The notes: generated by a model not told the origin, from the sequence alone. 64,000 nt of DNA from Cryobacterium sp. Y82 (GCF_002929495.1 NZ_PJJJ01000034.1:62001-126000), one strand, 5' to 3'. Shown: positions 35,485 to 45,037, counted from the stretch's first letter. A program made the numbers and translations.

Positions 35485-35572
35485 AGAAGTTCGGTGAGCA
35501 ATGATCTTTCGTCTCGGGAGTCTCCGTCGGTGACCCACCGGTACACGATCATTCTGGCTGAAGAGGATTTCA

Positions 35573-36712
35573 ATGAACACGTCGCACCGCCGTTACCTGC
35601 CCGCAATCCTGCTCGTCGGCGCGATTGGCTTGTCTGGTTGTGCCAGCACCTCCACTGACGCTGCCGGAGACGTCGGCTGGGCCGCCGCGACCTCGGTCGA
35701 AGCCGGCGGGGGGCTGGACAGCCTTGTCCGTGCTGCGCAGGATGAAGGCACCCTGAACGTCATGGGACTGTATCCGGACTGGGCCAACTACGGAGTATTA
35801 GTCGAGGAATTCACGGCGACCTACGGCATCGAAGTAGACAACGACACCTCGGCCGGTTCCAGCCAGGACCAGATCAATGCCATCAAGAATCGCATCGGCC
35901 AGAGCAGGTCCCTCGACTACCTCGACACCGGAGTTTCCTTCGCCAACAGCGCCAGTGCTGAGGGGCTCCTGGCTGAATATCGTCCTGCCACGGTTGCTGA
36001 CATTGACTCGGCGCTGACGGACACCGACGGTCGGTGGACGAATCAGTACGGCGGTTATGTCACCATCGGGTGTGACGCGGCGGCAGTGGCGGTGTGTCCC
36101 ACATCTTTCGCCGAACTCGACGACCCGCAGTACGCCGGCAAGGTAGCCTTGACCGGAAACCCTGCCCAGGGCGAATCCGGCTTCAACGCGGTTTGGGCCG
36201 CAGCGATGGCGATGGGCGGCAGTCTCGACGACATCCAGCCAGGTATCGACTTTATGGCGAATTTGTCGGCGAGCGGCATCCTCATTCCGGTCGAGGCCAA
36301 CGCTGGCACGCTGGAAACCGGTGAAACCCCCATCATTATCAACTGGGACTACCTGAATTTGGCCGTCGCCGATGACACTGCCGCGGCTGGTGTCGACTTT
36401 CGGGTTGCCATCCCGACGGACGGCACTATGGCGTCTTACTATGCCGCGTCGATCAACGCAGACGCCCCGCACCCCGCTGCGGCGCGCCTCTGGATCGAGT
36501 TCATGTACTCCGACGAGGGCCAGAACATCCTGCTCAATGGCTACACCCGACCCGTGCGTTTTGACGCACTGGTCGAATCCGGTGCTGTCGACATGGCTGC
36601 CGCCGATAGGCTCCCGACCGTCACGAACGGCTTCGAGTTTCCGTCCGAAGCCCAGCGCAGCGCCGCCAACCTGCTCCTGGCTGAGAAGTGGGACGCAGCG
36701 GTCGCCTCGTGA
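35573..36712 (+). CDS. ABC transporter substrate-binding lipoprotein, iron/AEP/polyamine-like class
   Basis: A 379-residue binding protein with a lipobox (GAIGLSGCAST, cysteine near residue 23). The mature part has GTLNVMGLYPDWANYGVLVEEF, a QDQINAIKNRIGQSRSLDYLD segment and ALTGNPAQGESGFNAVWAA, the layout of the superfamily that binds ferric ions, thiamine, 2-aminoethylphosphonate or spermidine/putrescine. GAAGAGGA precedes ATG 35573. First gene of a five-gene operon whose last gene encodes phosphodiesterase and phosphatase domains, so a phosphorylated organic compound is the favoured substrate (inference). Confidence 0.82.
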   Translation: MNTSHRRYLPAILLVGAIGLSGCASTSTDAAGDVGWAAATSVEAGGGLDSLVRAAQDEGTLNVMGLYPDWANYGVLVEEFTATYGIEVDNDTSAGSSQDQINAIKNRIGQSRSLDYLDTGVSFANSASAEGLLAEYRPATVADIDSALTDTDGRWTNQYGGYVTIGCDAAAVAVCPTSFAELDDPQYAGKVALTGNPAQGESGFNAVWAAAMAMGGSLDDIQPGIDFMANLSASGILIPVEANAGTLETGETPIIINWDYLNLAVADDTAAAGVDFRVAIPTDGTMASYYAASINADAPHPAAARLWIEFMYSDEGQNILLNGYTRPVRFDALVESGAVDMAAADRLPTVTNGFEFPSEAQRSAANLLLAEKWDAAVAS

Positions 36713-37653
36713 CGCTCACAGTGACGAGGAGCGATGCACCATCCGGCACTGATCCGGTCGACCGGGCAGCGGATCTCGTTCATTCGTTGCACGCCCGGCC
36801 CGAGCGCCGAGTCAACGCCTCGTTCATGGGGCTCATCCCTTTTCTCGTCTTCATCGCGCTTTTTCTGGGCGTGCCGGTCTTCGGTATCGTGCTGGCGGCA
36901 TTCCGAGTGGCCGACGTCAACGACCCGGGAAACTATGTGCCCAGCCTCGCCAACTTTGTGGCCAGTTTTCGGGGGGCGTCCTGGGATGCAATGCAGAACA
37001 GCCTGCAAATTAGCGTGATCGCAGCCCTGACCGGTGGCATCATCGGTCTCGCCCTCGCGCAAGCCATTCTCACCACGCGCTCCAAGAAACTCACCGCCGT
37101 GGTCACCGTGCTCACCAGCGTGCTTGCCAATTCCGGGGGCGTTCCCCTCGCATTCTCCTTCATCGCGGCGGTCGGCAACGCGGGCATCATGACGGGGCTC
37201 CTGTCACTGACTGAACTGGGTTTTACCCTTTACAGCAGCGGCGGACTCATTCTGATGTACCAGTATTTTCTGATACCAACCATGGTCATGGTCGTTCTGC
37301 CCACCCTGGCCGGCCTGCGCCTGGAATGGAAGGAAGCGGCGGCATCCGTGGGGGCAACCAGCTGGCATTTCTGGAAGAAGGTTGGCTTGCCGATCGCCAC
37401 TCCGGCGATTCTGGGCGGATTCGTCCTGCTCTTCGGCGCGTCATTTGCGACCCACGCCTCGGCTGCGGCCCTGATCGGAGGCGGCGGAGTACCCCTCATT
37501 ACCCTGCGCATCGACAGCGGACTGGCCGGTGGCAACCTGGCCGGACAGGAGAATGTGGCCATGGCGCTGGGCGTCAACATGATCATCGTGGCCCTGCTGG
37601 TCTTACTCGTCTACATGCCGCTGCAGAAACGGAGCCTGAAATGGTTCAAATGA
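36709..37653 (+). CDS. ABC transporter permease 1 of the phosphodiester-type importer
   Basis: A 314-residue permease with about six helices (FMGLIPFLVFIALFLGVPVF is the first) and the EAA loop WKEAAASVGATSWHFWKKVGLP. GTG 36709 overlaps the binding-protein stop (GTGA), which is preferred to an upstream in-frame start inside that gene. It belongs to the same class as permeases for AEP, polyamines and iron. Confidence 0.87.
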   Translation: MTLTVTRSDAPSGTDPVDRAADLVHSLHARPERRVNASFMGLIPFLVFIALFLGVPVFGIVLAAFRVADVNDPGNYVPSLANFVASFRGASWDAMQNSLQISVIAALTGGIIGLALAQAILTTRSKKLTAVVTVLTSVLANSGGVPLAFSFIAAVGNAGIMTGLLSLTELGFTLYSSGGLILMYQYFLIPTMVMVVLPTLAGLRLEWKEAAASVGATSWHFWKKVGLPIATPAILGGFVLLFGASFATHASAAALIGGGGVPLITLRIDSGLAGGNLAGQENVAMALGVNMIIVALLVLLVYMPLQKRSLKWFK

Positions 37654-38516
37654 GGCAGTCAACGCGTGCGGCTCGCGGCATCCGTGTCGTGGCGCCGGGG
37701 CTCAGCTGGGCCTTGATCATCTTGGTGGCGCTCTACATTGCGGTGCCGATGATCTGCGCATTGGCTTTCAGTATCTACGTGCCCACCACCGGATTTACCT
37801 TTGAGCCGTATGTAGAATCGGTGCGCGACCCGGGATTTTTCGGTGCGCTCTCGCTGACGCTGCTCATAACTGTTCTGACCGTTGTCGGGCTGCTGGCCAT
37901 CATGGTTCCGACCATGGTTTATCTCCACCTGAAGGCGCCCCGGTGGCGCCCGGTTATGGAGATCCTCTGCACGATCCCCCTTGTCGTGCCGTCAATCGCT
38001 CTAGCGGCCGGATTAGTCACCGTGCTGCGCAGCATGGCCAGTTTCGGTCGCGGTTCTGCGCCAGCTCAGATCAGCCAGCTGCTACAAAACCCCGACCTGC
38101 CCATCGTCCTGGTCGGCAGCTACATCGTCTTGACCCTGCCATTTGTATTTCGATCGCTCGATGCTGGTCTGCGCACCATTGACCTGCGCACCCTCGTCGA
38201 GAGCGCACATTCACTCGGGGCCAGCGGCGCCACAGTGCTCCGGCGTGTCGTTCTGCCCAACATTAAAGGCCCGGTCATCTTCTGTACTTTCTTCTGTATT
38301 GCTCTGTGTCTGGGTGAATTCACAATGGCGGTGACGCTGGGCTATCGAACCCTGCCGGTTTGGCTCACTCAAATTGCCGGATCCAATTTTCGCGCGTCAA
38401 TCTCCATGTCCCTCCTCATCAACGCCCTCACCTGGGCACTGTTGATCGCCATGACCGTACTCGCCGGACGGGCAGCTCCTGCGCGCGCCCTGGCCTTGAA
38501 AGGACACGAATCGTGA
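37641..38516 (+). CDS. ABC transporter permease 2 of the phosphodiester-type importer
   Basis: A 291-residue permease with six helices and the EAA loop LVESAHSLGASGATVLRRVVLP. Two starts are close: ATG 37641, 6 bases after GGAG, and ATG 37650, which overlaps the previous stop as ATGA. The longer frame upstream to 37326 lies in the preceding gene and is rejected. It overlaps the ATPase gene by four bases. Confidence 0.87.
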   Translation: MVQMRQSTRAARGIRVVAPGLSWALIILVALYIAVPMICALAFSIYVPTTGFTFEPYVESVRDPGFFGALSLTLLITVLTVVGLLAIMVPTMVYLHLKAPRWRPVMEILCTIPLVVPSIALAAGLVTVLRSMASFGRGSAPAQISQLLQNPDLPIVLVGSYIVLTLPFVFRSLDAGLRTIDLRTLVESAHSLGASGATVLRRVVLPNIKGPVIFCTFFCIALCLGEFTMAVTLGYRTLPVWLTQIAGSNFRASISMSLLINALTWALLIAMTVLAGRAAPARALALKGHES

Positions 38517-39580
38517 CGCTTGCAGCAGCAACAGTTCACCCCCGAAGTGCAACGGGGGCCCGCATCGAGTACACCTCGGTGAGCAAAAAGTTTGGTGACA
38601 CCACCGTGCTCACCGGCCTTGACCTCACAGTCGCACCCGGGGAGTTCGTCGCGCTGCTCGGGCCTTCTGGTTGCGGAAAAACAACAGCGTTGCGTATTCT
38701 CGCCGGGTTCGAGACCGCGTCGAGCGGTACTCTTACGGTTGACGGGCGCGATGTATTGCAGGTCCCGGCCCACCGTCGCGGCATTGGCATGGTGTTTCAG
38801 TCGTACAGCCTGTTTCCCAACCTCAGTGTGGCCGACAACGTAGCGTTCGGACTCGTCGTGCGACGCGAAGGCAAGGCCAAGCGGGTAGCGAAACTGACCT
38901 CTCTGCTCGATCTGGTCGGGCTGCCCGGTTTCGCAGATCGGTTTCCGGCCCAACTTTCCGGCGGGCAGCAGCAGCGCGTCGCGCTCGCACGGGCCCTCGC
39001 AGTTGAGCCTCGGGTGCTGCTCTTGGACGAACCGCTATCGGCTCTGGATGCCAGGGTGCGCGCCTCGCTTCGGGAGGAGATTCGCAACCTGCAGCTCCGG
39101 CTCGGGATCACGATGCTCTTCGTCACCCATGATCAGGATGAAGCGCTAGCGATGGCCGATCGGGTAGCGGTCATGCGGGGCGGTGGAATCGAACAGATTG
39201 ATCAGCCGGGGATTCTCTACGACCAACCGAGTACTGATTTTGTTGCTCGTTTCGTTGGTACGACCAACCAACTCGTTATCGCCCGCGGCGCGGCCGTCCC
39301 CGAAGTATGGGCACCTCACCGTGATGGCGATCGCGATTTGCTCTATGTGCGGCCCGAATTGCTCATGCTGGAGGCGTCCGAGCGCGGATCTGCCCACATT
39401 GTTTCCCACGTTTACCGCGGTGCGACCACTCGTATCACGGCCAAGATCGAGGGTGACATTAGCCATGGAAGTTCCGAGATCAAGGTCGACGTTCCTTCCG
39501 CTAGCGTCACCGAGTTACCTATCGGCCTGAGAGTTCGGGTTCGACTTACGGGGCGCCCGGCGCTTCGGATGGAGGCATAA
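38513..39580 (+). CDS. ABC transporter ATP-binding protein
   Basis: A 355-residue ATPase with intact motifs: Walker A LLGPSGCGKTTALR, Q-loop VFQSYSLFPN, signature LSGGQQQRVALARAL, Walker B VLLLDEPLSALDARVR and switch histidine FVTHDQDEAL. A TOBE-type domain occupies the last 100 residues (DLLYVRPELLMLEA). It resembles PotA/PhnT/FbpC ATPases. GTG 38513 overlaps the preceding stop (GTGA). It completes the importer, in contrast to the alpha-glucoside system just upstream, which has no ATPase. Confidence 0.93.
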   Translation: MTLAAATVHPRSATGARIEYTSVSKKFGDTTVLTGLDLTVAPGEFVALLGPSGCGKTTALRILAGFETASSGTLTVDGRDVLQVPAHRRGIGMVFQSYSLFPNLSVADNVAFGLVVRREGKAKRVAKLTSLLDLVGLPGFADRFPAQLSGGQQQRVALARALAVEPRVLLLDEPLSALDARVRASLREEIRNLQLRLGITMLFVTHDQDEALAMADRVAVMRGGGIEQIDQPGILYDQPSTDFVARFVGTTNQLVIARGAAVPEVWAPHRDGDRDLLYVRPELLMLEASERGSAHIVSHVYRGATTRITAKIEGDISHGSSEIKVDVPSASVTELPIGLRVRVRLTGRPALRMEA

Positions 39581-41560
39581 ATGCAAGTCCAATTTCTCAA
39601 CACCAGCATTGACGTGAGCGCGAGCTTGCTGCCGGGTGCGGCATCCGCAATCATCTTTGACTGCGACGGACTGCTCGCGGACACCGAGGACCTCTGGTTG
39701 CGGGTCGTGGCGGCGTGCGCGAACGCGCGCGGCGCGACCCTGACCGACTTGGCCACGTTTCGTGGTGGCTCCATCGATGACGTAGCGGCACAGCTCGTGA
39801 TGGTCCTAACGGATGCCGGGCTTCCGACCCCTCTGGTGGGTGAATTAGAGGTATCGCTCTCCGAAGAGTTTCAATCCCTCATCGCCCGGGAGGCGACCTC
39901 GATGCCGGGAGCTGTGGCCCTGGTGAGCGAACTCGCGTCACGATTCCCCGTCGCGGTCGCGTCAAACAGTCCGCGTGCGCTGCTCGATCAGATCCTGGAT
40001 CGTATCGGTGTGCGGGACTTGATTACGTGTTCCGTCGCCCGGGATGAGGTGTCGGCGGGCAAACCCGCGCCGGAGCTGTACGTAGCTGCCCTCCGCAAAC
40101 TGCACGAACTCGATTCGTCGGTAACCGCCGAGACCGCCGTCGCCTTTGAAGACTCGGCGGTGGGGGCGGTGGCAGCGATGAGCGCCGGACTGCTCGTCGT
40201 CGGCGTCAACGCTGACCCGGCAGTGGACCTCGACTGCCACGTGCGGCACACCACTCTGCTCGACGAAGAACTCATCGATTGGGCCCGCATCGTTGACCGG
40301 GAGAAGCCCGTGCAATTCGGCCCGCATACCCTCGCACACGGCGCTTTCGACACGGTGACGTCGACTCTGACCGTGCAGTGCCAGTATCCGGCCGAACAGT
40401 CGGCGCGAGTGCAGGTTTATGCGCAGGGTGACTGTCTGTGGAACGAGTTGCCGGCAGGTCGCCCCGTGGCATCGGCATCCGTGCTGACCGAAAGCAAATC
40501 TGTATCAATGGATCTGGCCCATCTTTCTGAAGGGACCTATCGTTTTCTGCTGGTGACGGATGGTGTAGTACCGGAATGGAACGGGCGGACCGGTGAGTTC
40601 ACGGTGCGCTCCATGCGGCCAGAGGGGCAGGCCGCAGCTCCTCAGGCAGCGGCGCCCGCCGCGCTCACTCCGGAATTGCCGGAGCAGGGTGTGACCGCCA
40701 TGTCCTGGAATCTCTGGTTTGGCGGATGCCACTCCAACGACGGTCAGGCCAAGCAGGTCGCGTACCTTCGGGAATCTCCCCACTCGATCGTGGCCCTGCA
40801 GGAGTGTTTCGGGGATCATGGCCGTCGTTTGGCGGCAGCGATGGGGTGGAATATCGCGCAACAGGGACAGGACACCGCGGTGATAAGTCCGTATCCCCTG
40901 GCGCTTCATCGTACCGAGACCGATTCGTTTGCTACCTGTGCCACCGTTTTCACGCCGACGGGCGCCGTCACGGTGTGGTCCGTACACCTGTGGCACGCTG
41001 ACTACGGCCCCTATACCGCTGGTGATGCTCGTATTCCTGCGCGCCATACCCTCGCCAGCCGGGGCGAACGCCGGCGCACAGCCGAACTCGCGGAAATTTT
41101 GTCTGAACAGGGTCGGCTCGAGAGTGAGGGCGTCGTGTCTGCACAGGATCCAATTCTCGTCATGGGCGATTTCAACGTTCCCTCGCATCTGGACTGGAAG
41201 CCGGAGCACCGCGCTAATAGCGTCAAGTGGCCCGCCTCACGCATGCTCGAGGTCGCGGGGTACGCCGATGCATTTCGAGTCGTTCATCCCGATGTTGATG
41301 CCGTGCCCGGACACACCTGGTCCCCTATAATCCTGGCTGGTGAGGAGCCTCGAGATCGGATTGACTTCATCTTTAGCCGTGGCGCGCGTGCTTTAGAGGC
41401 GTTTACCGTCGCCGCTGAGACAGAGAGCGCGGCACCCCCGATGCTTAGCGCCACCGGAAAGCGCCGTGTTGGCCTGGGCGGAGATATTCTGGGCCACCAC
41501 CTGGAGAATGTATGGCCGACCGACCACGCAGCTGTCGTGGCTCGGTTAGCGTGGAATTGA
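39581..41560 (+). CDS. Fused HAD phosphatase, Ig-like and EEP phosphodiesterase protein
   Basis: A 659-residue three-part protein starting directly after the ATPase stop, with GGAGG upstream. Residues 22-225 are a beta-phosphoglucomutase-like HAD phosphatase: DCDGLLADTE (D27, D29), motif II ASNS, motif III lysine in KPAPELY and motif IV FEDSAVG. Residues 245-350 look like an Ig-like beta-sandwich. From residue 374 comes an endonuclease/exonuclease/phosphatase domain with all metal and catalytic motifs: MSWNLW, ALQEC, WSVHLWH, GDFN (529-532), DRIDFIF and PTDH. No signal peptide, so it is cytoplasmic. It could cut an imported phosphodiester and then dephosphorylate the product. The fusion is the striking point; substrate is unknown. 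Confidence 0.85.
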   Translation: MQVQFLNTSIDVSASLLPGAASAIIFDCDGLLADTEDLWLRVVAACANARGATLTDLATFRGGSIDDVAAQLVMVLTDAGLPTPLVGELEVSLSEEFQSLIAREATSMPGAVALVSELASRFPVAVASNSPRALLDQILDRIGVRDLITCSVARDEVSAGKPAPELYVAALRKLHELDSSVTAETAVAFEDSAVGAVAAMSAGLLVVGVNADPAVDLDCHVRHTTLLDEELIDWARIVDREKPVQFGPHTLAHGAFDTVTSTLTVQCQYPAEQSARVQVYAQGDCLWNELPAGRPVASASVLTESKSVSMDLAHLSEGTYRFLLVTDGVVPEWNGRTGEFTVRSMRPEGQAAAPQAAAPAALTPELPEQGVTAMSWNLWFGGCHSNDGQAKQVAYLRESPHSIVALQECFGDHGRRLAAAMGWNIAQQGQDTAVISPYPLALHRTETDSFATCATVFTPTGAVTVWSVHLWHADYGPYTAGDARIPARHTLASRGERRRTAELAEILSEQGRLESEGVVSAQDPILVMGDFNVPSHLDWKPEHRANSVKWPASRMLEVAGYADAFRVVHPDVDAVPGHTWSPIILAGEEPRDRIDFIFSRGARALEAFTVAAETESAAPPMLSATGKRRVGLGGDILGHHLENVWPTDHAAVVARLAWN

Positions 41561-41632
41561 CGGAGGGTCCCGGGCCGAATGGGAACATGCGCCTCACCGC
41601 GCTGCCTCTGCCGCTGCACCTAAAATGAGAAT

Positions 41633-43534
41633 ATGAGTTCAGCGCACGGTTCGGGAAGCTTCGGGTCGCGGCCAGCCGTCGGTATGAAACGCGGCCGGGT
41701 GAGCGGGGCGGACGCTGCGGCGCAGCGGGCCGAGAACGCCGAGGCACCGCGGATTCCGCACCTGTTGCAGCGTATTTTCGTGCTGTTTTCGCCGCACCGC
41801 AACACCCTCATCGTTACCGTCGTACTCGTTCTGATCAGTGCCGCTCTCTCGGTCGTGCCGCCGCTTCTCACCCAGCGAGCCTTCGACGACGGACTGTTTC
41901 CGGCCGGGGACACCCCCAACCTCTCGGTTCTCGGCGTTCTCGTTGCGCTCATGCTCGGTGTATTCCTGGTCAATGCGCTGCTCGGTGTCTGGCAGACCTG
42001 GCTTACGGCGACGGTGGGCAACAAGGTTATGGGCGCTCTGCGCGTAAGGCTGTTCACCCACCTGCAGGCGATGGAACTGAGCTTCTTCACCAAGACCAAG
42101 ACCGGCGTCATTCAGTCGAGGCTGCAAAACGACGTCGGTGGCGTCGCGACGGTTCTGACCAACACCATTTCGAGCATCCTCGGCAACACCGTCACGGTGA
42201 TCGCCGCGTTCGTGGCCATGTTGTTGTTGAACTGGCAGCTGACGATCGTGGCCGTGGTGCTGATGCCGATTCTCGTTTTCGCGCAGCGCCGCGTCGGTCA
42301 GGTGCGGGCGCGCATCGCCGGCAAGACCCAGGAGTCGCTGTCGGACATGACTGCAATCACCCAGGAGACCCTGAGTGTCTCGGGTATTTTGCTGTCCAAA
42401 AGCTTCACCCGGCAGCAGAACGAGATCGACCGGTACGCCGAGGAGAACCGCAACCAGGTGCGCCTGCAGGTGAGCCAGCAGATGAGCGGCCAGTGGTTCT
42501 TTGCCACGGTGAGCGTGTTCCTGTCGGCGATCCCGGCGATCGTGTATCTCGTGGCCGGGGCGCTCGTATTCAACGGCACGACCGACCTCACACCCGGTAC
42601 GATCGTGGCTTTCACGACCGTGCAGGCGCGCCTGATCTTTCCGCTGCTCGGCCTCATGCGGGTCGCGCTCGATCTGCAAACGTCGTCTGCGCTGTTCGCG
42701 CGCATCTTCGAGTACCTCGACCTGAAGCCGGCGATCAGCGACAAGCCCGGCGCTGCTCGAGTGCCGTCGGCCGGAGCGGGTCGAGGGCGGGTGGAGTTCG
42801 ACCGAGTGCGGTTTGCCTACCCGGACGCTCACGGTGACGCGCGCCCGACCCTCGACGACGTGTCCCTGACGATCGAGCCGGGCCAGTTCGCCGCGTTTGT
42901 CGGGCCGTCGGGCGCCGGCAAGACCACCGTCTCGTACCTGATTCCGCGTTTCTACGAAGCCTCAGCCGGCCGCGTGCTGTTCTCCGGCCACGATGTGCGC
43001 GACCTGCAACAGGAATCGCTTGTGTCCCACATCGGCATCGTGAGCCAGGAGACCTACCTGTTCCACGCGACCATCGCCGAGAACCTGCGCTACGCCAAGC
43101 CGGAGGCAACGGATGCCGAACTGGTCGCTGCCGCCCGCGCCGCCAACATTCACGACACCATCGACTCCTTTCCGGAGAAGTACGACACCATGGTGGGGGA
43201 GCGCGGCTACCGGCTGTCCGGCGGTGAGAAGCAGCGCATCGCCATCGCGCGCGTCTTACTCAAAGACCCGCCGGTGCTCATCCTCGATGAGGCCACGAGC
43301 GCGCTCGACTCCATCTCGGAGAGTGTGGTGCAGGCCGCGCTCGACACCGCGAGTCATGGTCGCACCACGATTGCGATCGCGCACCGCCTCTCGACGATCG
43401 TCGACGCCGACGTGATCTTCGTTGTCGAAGCCGGCCGTATCGTGGAGCGCGGCACCCACGCAGAATTGCTCGCCCGCGGCGCCGTCTATGCGAGCCTCTA
43501 CGCCCGCCAAATCACCACGAGCCCCGCCGTCTAA
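41633..43534 (+). CDS. ABC exporter, fused membrane and ATPase domains
   Basis: A 633-residue half-transporter of the MsbA/LmrA/MDR type. Six helices span about residues 55-350, and the intracellular loop LRVRLFTHLQAMELSFFTKTKTG is typical. The ATPase has Walker A VGPSGAGKTTVSYLIPRF, Q-loop IVSQETYLF, signature YRLSGGEKQRIAIARVLL, Walker B VLILDEATSALDSISE and the switch histidine IAIAHRLSTI. It would form homodimers that export lipids or drugs. The N-terminal 50 residues are polar and not conserved. ATG 41633 has only a weak GAGA before it. Transcribed alone. Confidence 0.92.
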   Translation: MSSAHGSGSFGSRPAVGMKRGRVSGADAAAQRAENAEAPRIPHLLQRIFVLFSPHRNTLIVTVVLVLISAALSVVPPLLTQRAFDDGLFPAGDTPNLSVLGVLVALMLGVFLVNALLGVWQTWLTATVGNKVMGALRVRLFTHLQAMELSFFTKTKTGVIQSRLQNDVGGVATVLTNTISSILGNTVTVIAAFVAMLLLNWQLTIVAVVLMPILVFAQRRVGQVRARIAGKTQESLSDMTAITQETLSVSGILLSKSFTRQQNEIDRYAEENRNQVRLQVSQQMSGQWFFATVSVFLSAIPAIVYLVAGALVFNGTTDLTPGTIVAFTTVQARLIFPLLGLMRVALDLQTSSALFARIFEYLDLKPAISDKPGAARVPSAGAGRGRVEFDRVRFAYPDAHGDARPTLDDVSLTIEPGQFAAFVGPSGAGKTTVSYLIPRFYEASAGRVLFSGHDVRDLQQESLVSHIGIVSQETYLFHATIAENLRYAKPEATDAELVAAARAANIHDTIDSFPEKYDTMVGERGYRLSGGEKQRIAIARVLLKDPPVLILDEATSALDSISESVVQAALDTASHGRTTIAIAHRLSTIVDADVIFVVEAGRIVERGTHAELLARGAVYASLYARQITTSPAV

Positions 43535-43536
43535 CT

Positions 43537-43605
43537 TCCCGGGCCCGGGCCCGGAAACCGGGCCCATGATAGATCGTGGGCCTGGTTCCGCAAGGTGGGC
43601 CAGAC
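43537..43605. repeat. GGGCCC-rich intergenic repeat, copy B
   Basis: CCCGGGCCCGGGCCCGG is followed by GGGCCCATGATAGATC and a reverse GGGCC, so the segment can fold on itself. The GGGCCCATGAT part is shared with copy C at 47884, and the GGGCCCGGGCCCGG core with copies A and C. It lies just after the exporter stop and before convergent DUF305. Confidence 0.8.
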
Positions 43606-43637
43606 GCGCGGAACCCAATGCACCGAGATGGTGGGGG

Positions 43638-44342
43638 CTACGAACGCTCGGCGAGCATGCCCGTCATGAGGTCGATCTCGGATTCCTGGCTCAGCACCAC
43701 TGAGGTAGCCAAGGCCTGCACGGTCGCGTTCGTGCTGCGCTTTAGAACGGCCTCGGCCATTTCGATCGCGCCCAAGTGGTGAGCGATCATGATGACGAGA
43801 AACTGCCGCTCCGCTTCCACACCGGACGCCGCGGTGAGCACGGTAATCTGCGCCGGGGTCGCCAGCCCGGGCATCGGTTCTCCGGCGACGTGTCCGGCGT
43901 CAGCGTTGGCCGAGTGAGACGAATCGTGCGTGTCACCGGATAGGCCCGACCGGGTCATCCAGGTCATCGACGGTTCGGGAGCGAATTGCGGCAGCCCCCA
44001 GACGGCGAGCCAGCCCGACATCTGCCCGCTTTGCTTGGCCTGCGTCGTGGCAATGTCGTAGGCAAGCAACCGCACGGGGGCGTCGTCGGTGCGATCGCGC
44101 ACGATCAGGGCAAGTTCGACGCCTTGATTATGGTGCTCTTGCATGTCCCGGGAAAAGCCAGCCTCGGCACTTGTCGTGTCAGGGGTGGCGTCGACGATCG
44201 TGCTCAGACGCCCCGCCGAGAAGGCCGCAGCGCCAACGACGATCGCCGTGATCACGACAGTGACGGTGATGGCACGCAAAACCGAGCGGCGTTGGCGCGG
44301 TGGGTGAGCATCCGCCGTGGGCTGGGGGTGGTCAGAAGTCAC
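43638..44342 (-). CDS. DUF305 domain membrane-anchored protein
   Basis: A 234-residue protein. One helix (about residues 23-46, AITVTVVITAIVVGAAAFSAG) anchors it. The outer part is a DUF305 ferritin-like domain with FSRDMQEHHNQGVELALIVRD and IMIAHHLGAIEMAEAVL, where the histidines and acidic residues can bind metal. DUF305 proteins are often linked to copper or other metal stress; a role here is inference. GTG 44342 starts it 14 bases after the DUF3105 gene, so the two form an operon. Confidence 0.87.
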   Translation of the reverse strand: MTSDHPQPTADAHPPRQRRSVLRAITVTVVITAIVVGAAAFSAGRLSTIVDATPDTTSAEAGFSRDMQEHHNQGVELALIVRDRTDDAPVRLLAYDIATTQAKQSGQMSGWLAVWGLPQFAPEPSMTWMTRSGLSGDTHDSSHSANADAGHVAGEPMPGLATPAQITVLTAASGVEAERQFLVIMIAHHLGAIEMAEAVLKRSTNATVQALATSVVLSQESEIDLMTGMLAERS

Positions 44343-44356
44343 GGGTTGAGCGCGGC

Positions 44357-45037
44357 TTAAGAAGCTTTGCCGGGTGCGTCGATCCCACCGGAGCAGGGGG
44401 CGCCGTCTTCTGGCACGTTGGTGCTCTTCCAGAATTCGGTGAGGTACTCGGCGATGCGCGGGTCGTCAGCGCTGTCGACCTGCAGCTGGGAATTCCAGCC
44501 GCTCAGCACGATCGGTGCGGGAATCCCTTCGAAGGGTGACAGCACAACGTAGCTGGAGGGCAGTTCCGTCTTGAGCCGGTCGAGCTCAGCGTCGGAGATC
44601 GATGGATCGTAGGTGACCCAGATGGCACCGTGTTCGAGTGCGTGCACGGCGTTTTCGTTCGGAACCGCCTGTTCGTACACGCCGCAATTGAGCCAAGCCG
44701 AAGCGTGTTCGCCGCCAGCTGGCGGCGTCTGCTCGTAGGTGACGGCGGTCTTGACGTGGCCGGCTGCGTTTGTGAAGGTCTCGACACCCTCGATGGTCGA
44801 CGCGTCGCCCGCGCCGCCGCCGGCATAGTTGGCGGCCTTCGGCGTGAGCACGAACGCGGTCACGATCAGGGCGATGATCGCGACGATCGCCACAGCGCCG
44901 CCGATGATTCCGATCAACCGGTTACGCTTGCCGCGCTTTTGCTGGCGGTGGTATTCCTCCAACTTTTTCGCGCGCTTTGCGGTGCGTTCTTCCTTGATCG
45001 ACGCTTTGTTCACGGGGGAGCCGGGCTGGGGGGTCAC
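44357..45037 (-). CDS. DUF3105 domain membrane protein
   Basis: A 226-residue protein. A basic coiled segment (KEERTAKRAKKLEEYHRQQKR) precedes one membrane helix (about residues 41-66). The outer DUF3105 domain shows YEQTPPAGGEHASAWLNCGVYEQAV, HALEHGAIWVTYDP and ending CSGGIDAPG; the GGxH and HALEHG histidines are conserved features of the family. Function unknown. Actinobacteria often pair DUF3105 with DUF305 as here. GTG 45037 is the likely start, with AGAGAGG upstream. Confidence 0.87.
   Translation of the reverse strand: MTPQPGSPVNKASIKEERTAKRAKKLEEYHRQQKRGKRNRLIGIIGGAVAIVAIIALIVTAFVLTPKAANYAGGGAGDASTIEGVETFTNAAGHVKTAVTYEQTPPAGGEHASAWLNCGVYEQAVPNENAVHALEHGAIWVTYDPSISDAELDRLKTELPSSYVVLSPFEGIPAPIVLSGWNSQLQVDSADDPRIAEYLTEFWKSTNVPEDGAPCSGGIDAPGKAS

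Noticed and set aside
35573-39580. Importer as a plain ferric-iron or polyamine system
   Set aside because: Possible from the superfamily alone, but co-transcription with a phosphodiesterase/phosphatase fusion and a HutC-type regulator favours an organic phosphate; kept as an alternative, not as the call.
41633-43534. Exporter as part of the phosphodiester operon
   Set aside because: It starts 72 bases later with its own polar N-terminus, belongs to the export class, and is not overlapped like the five preceding genes.
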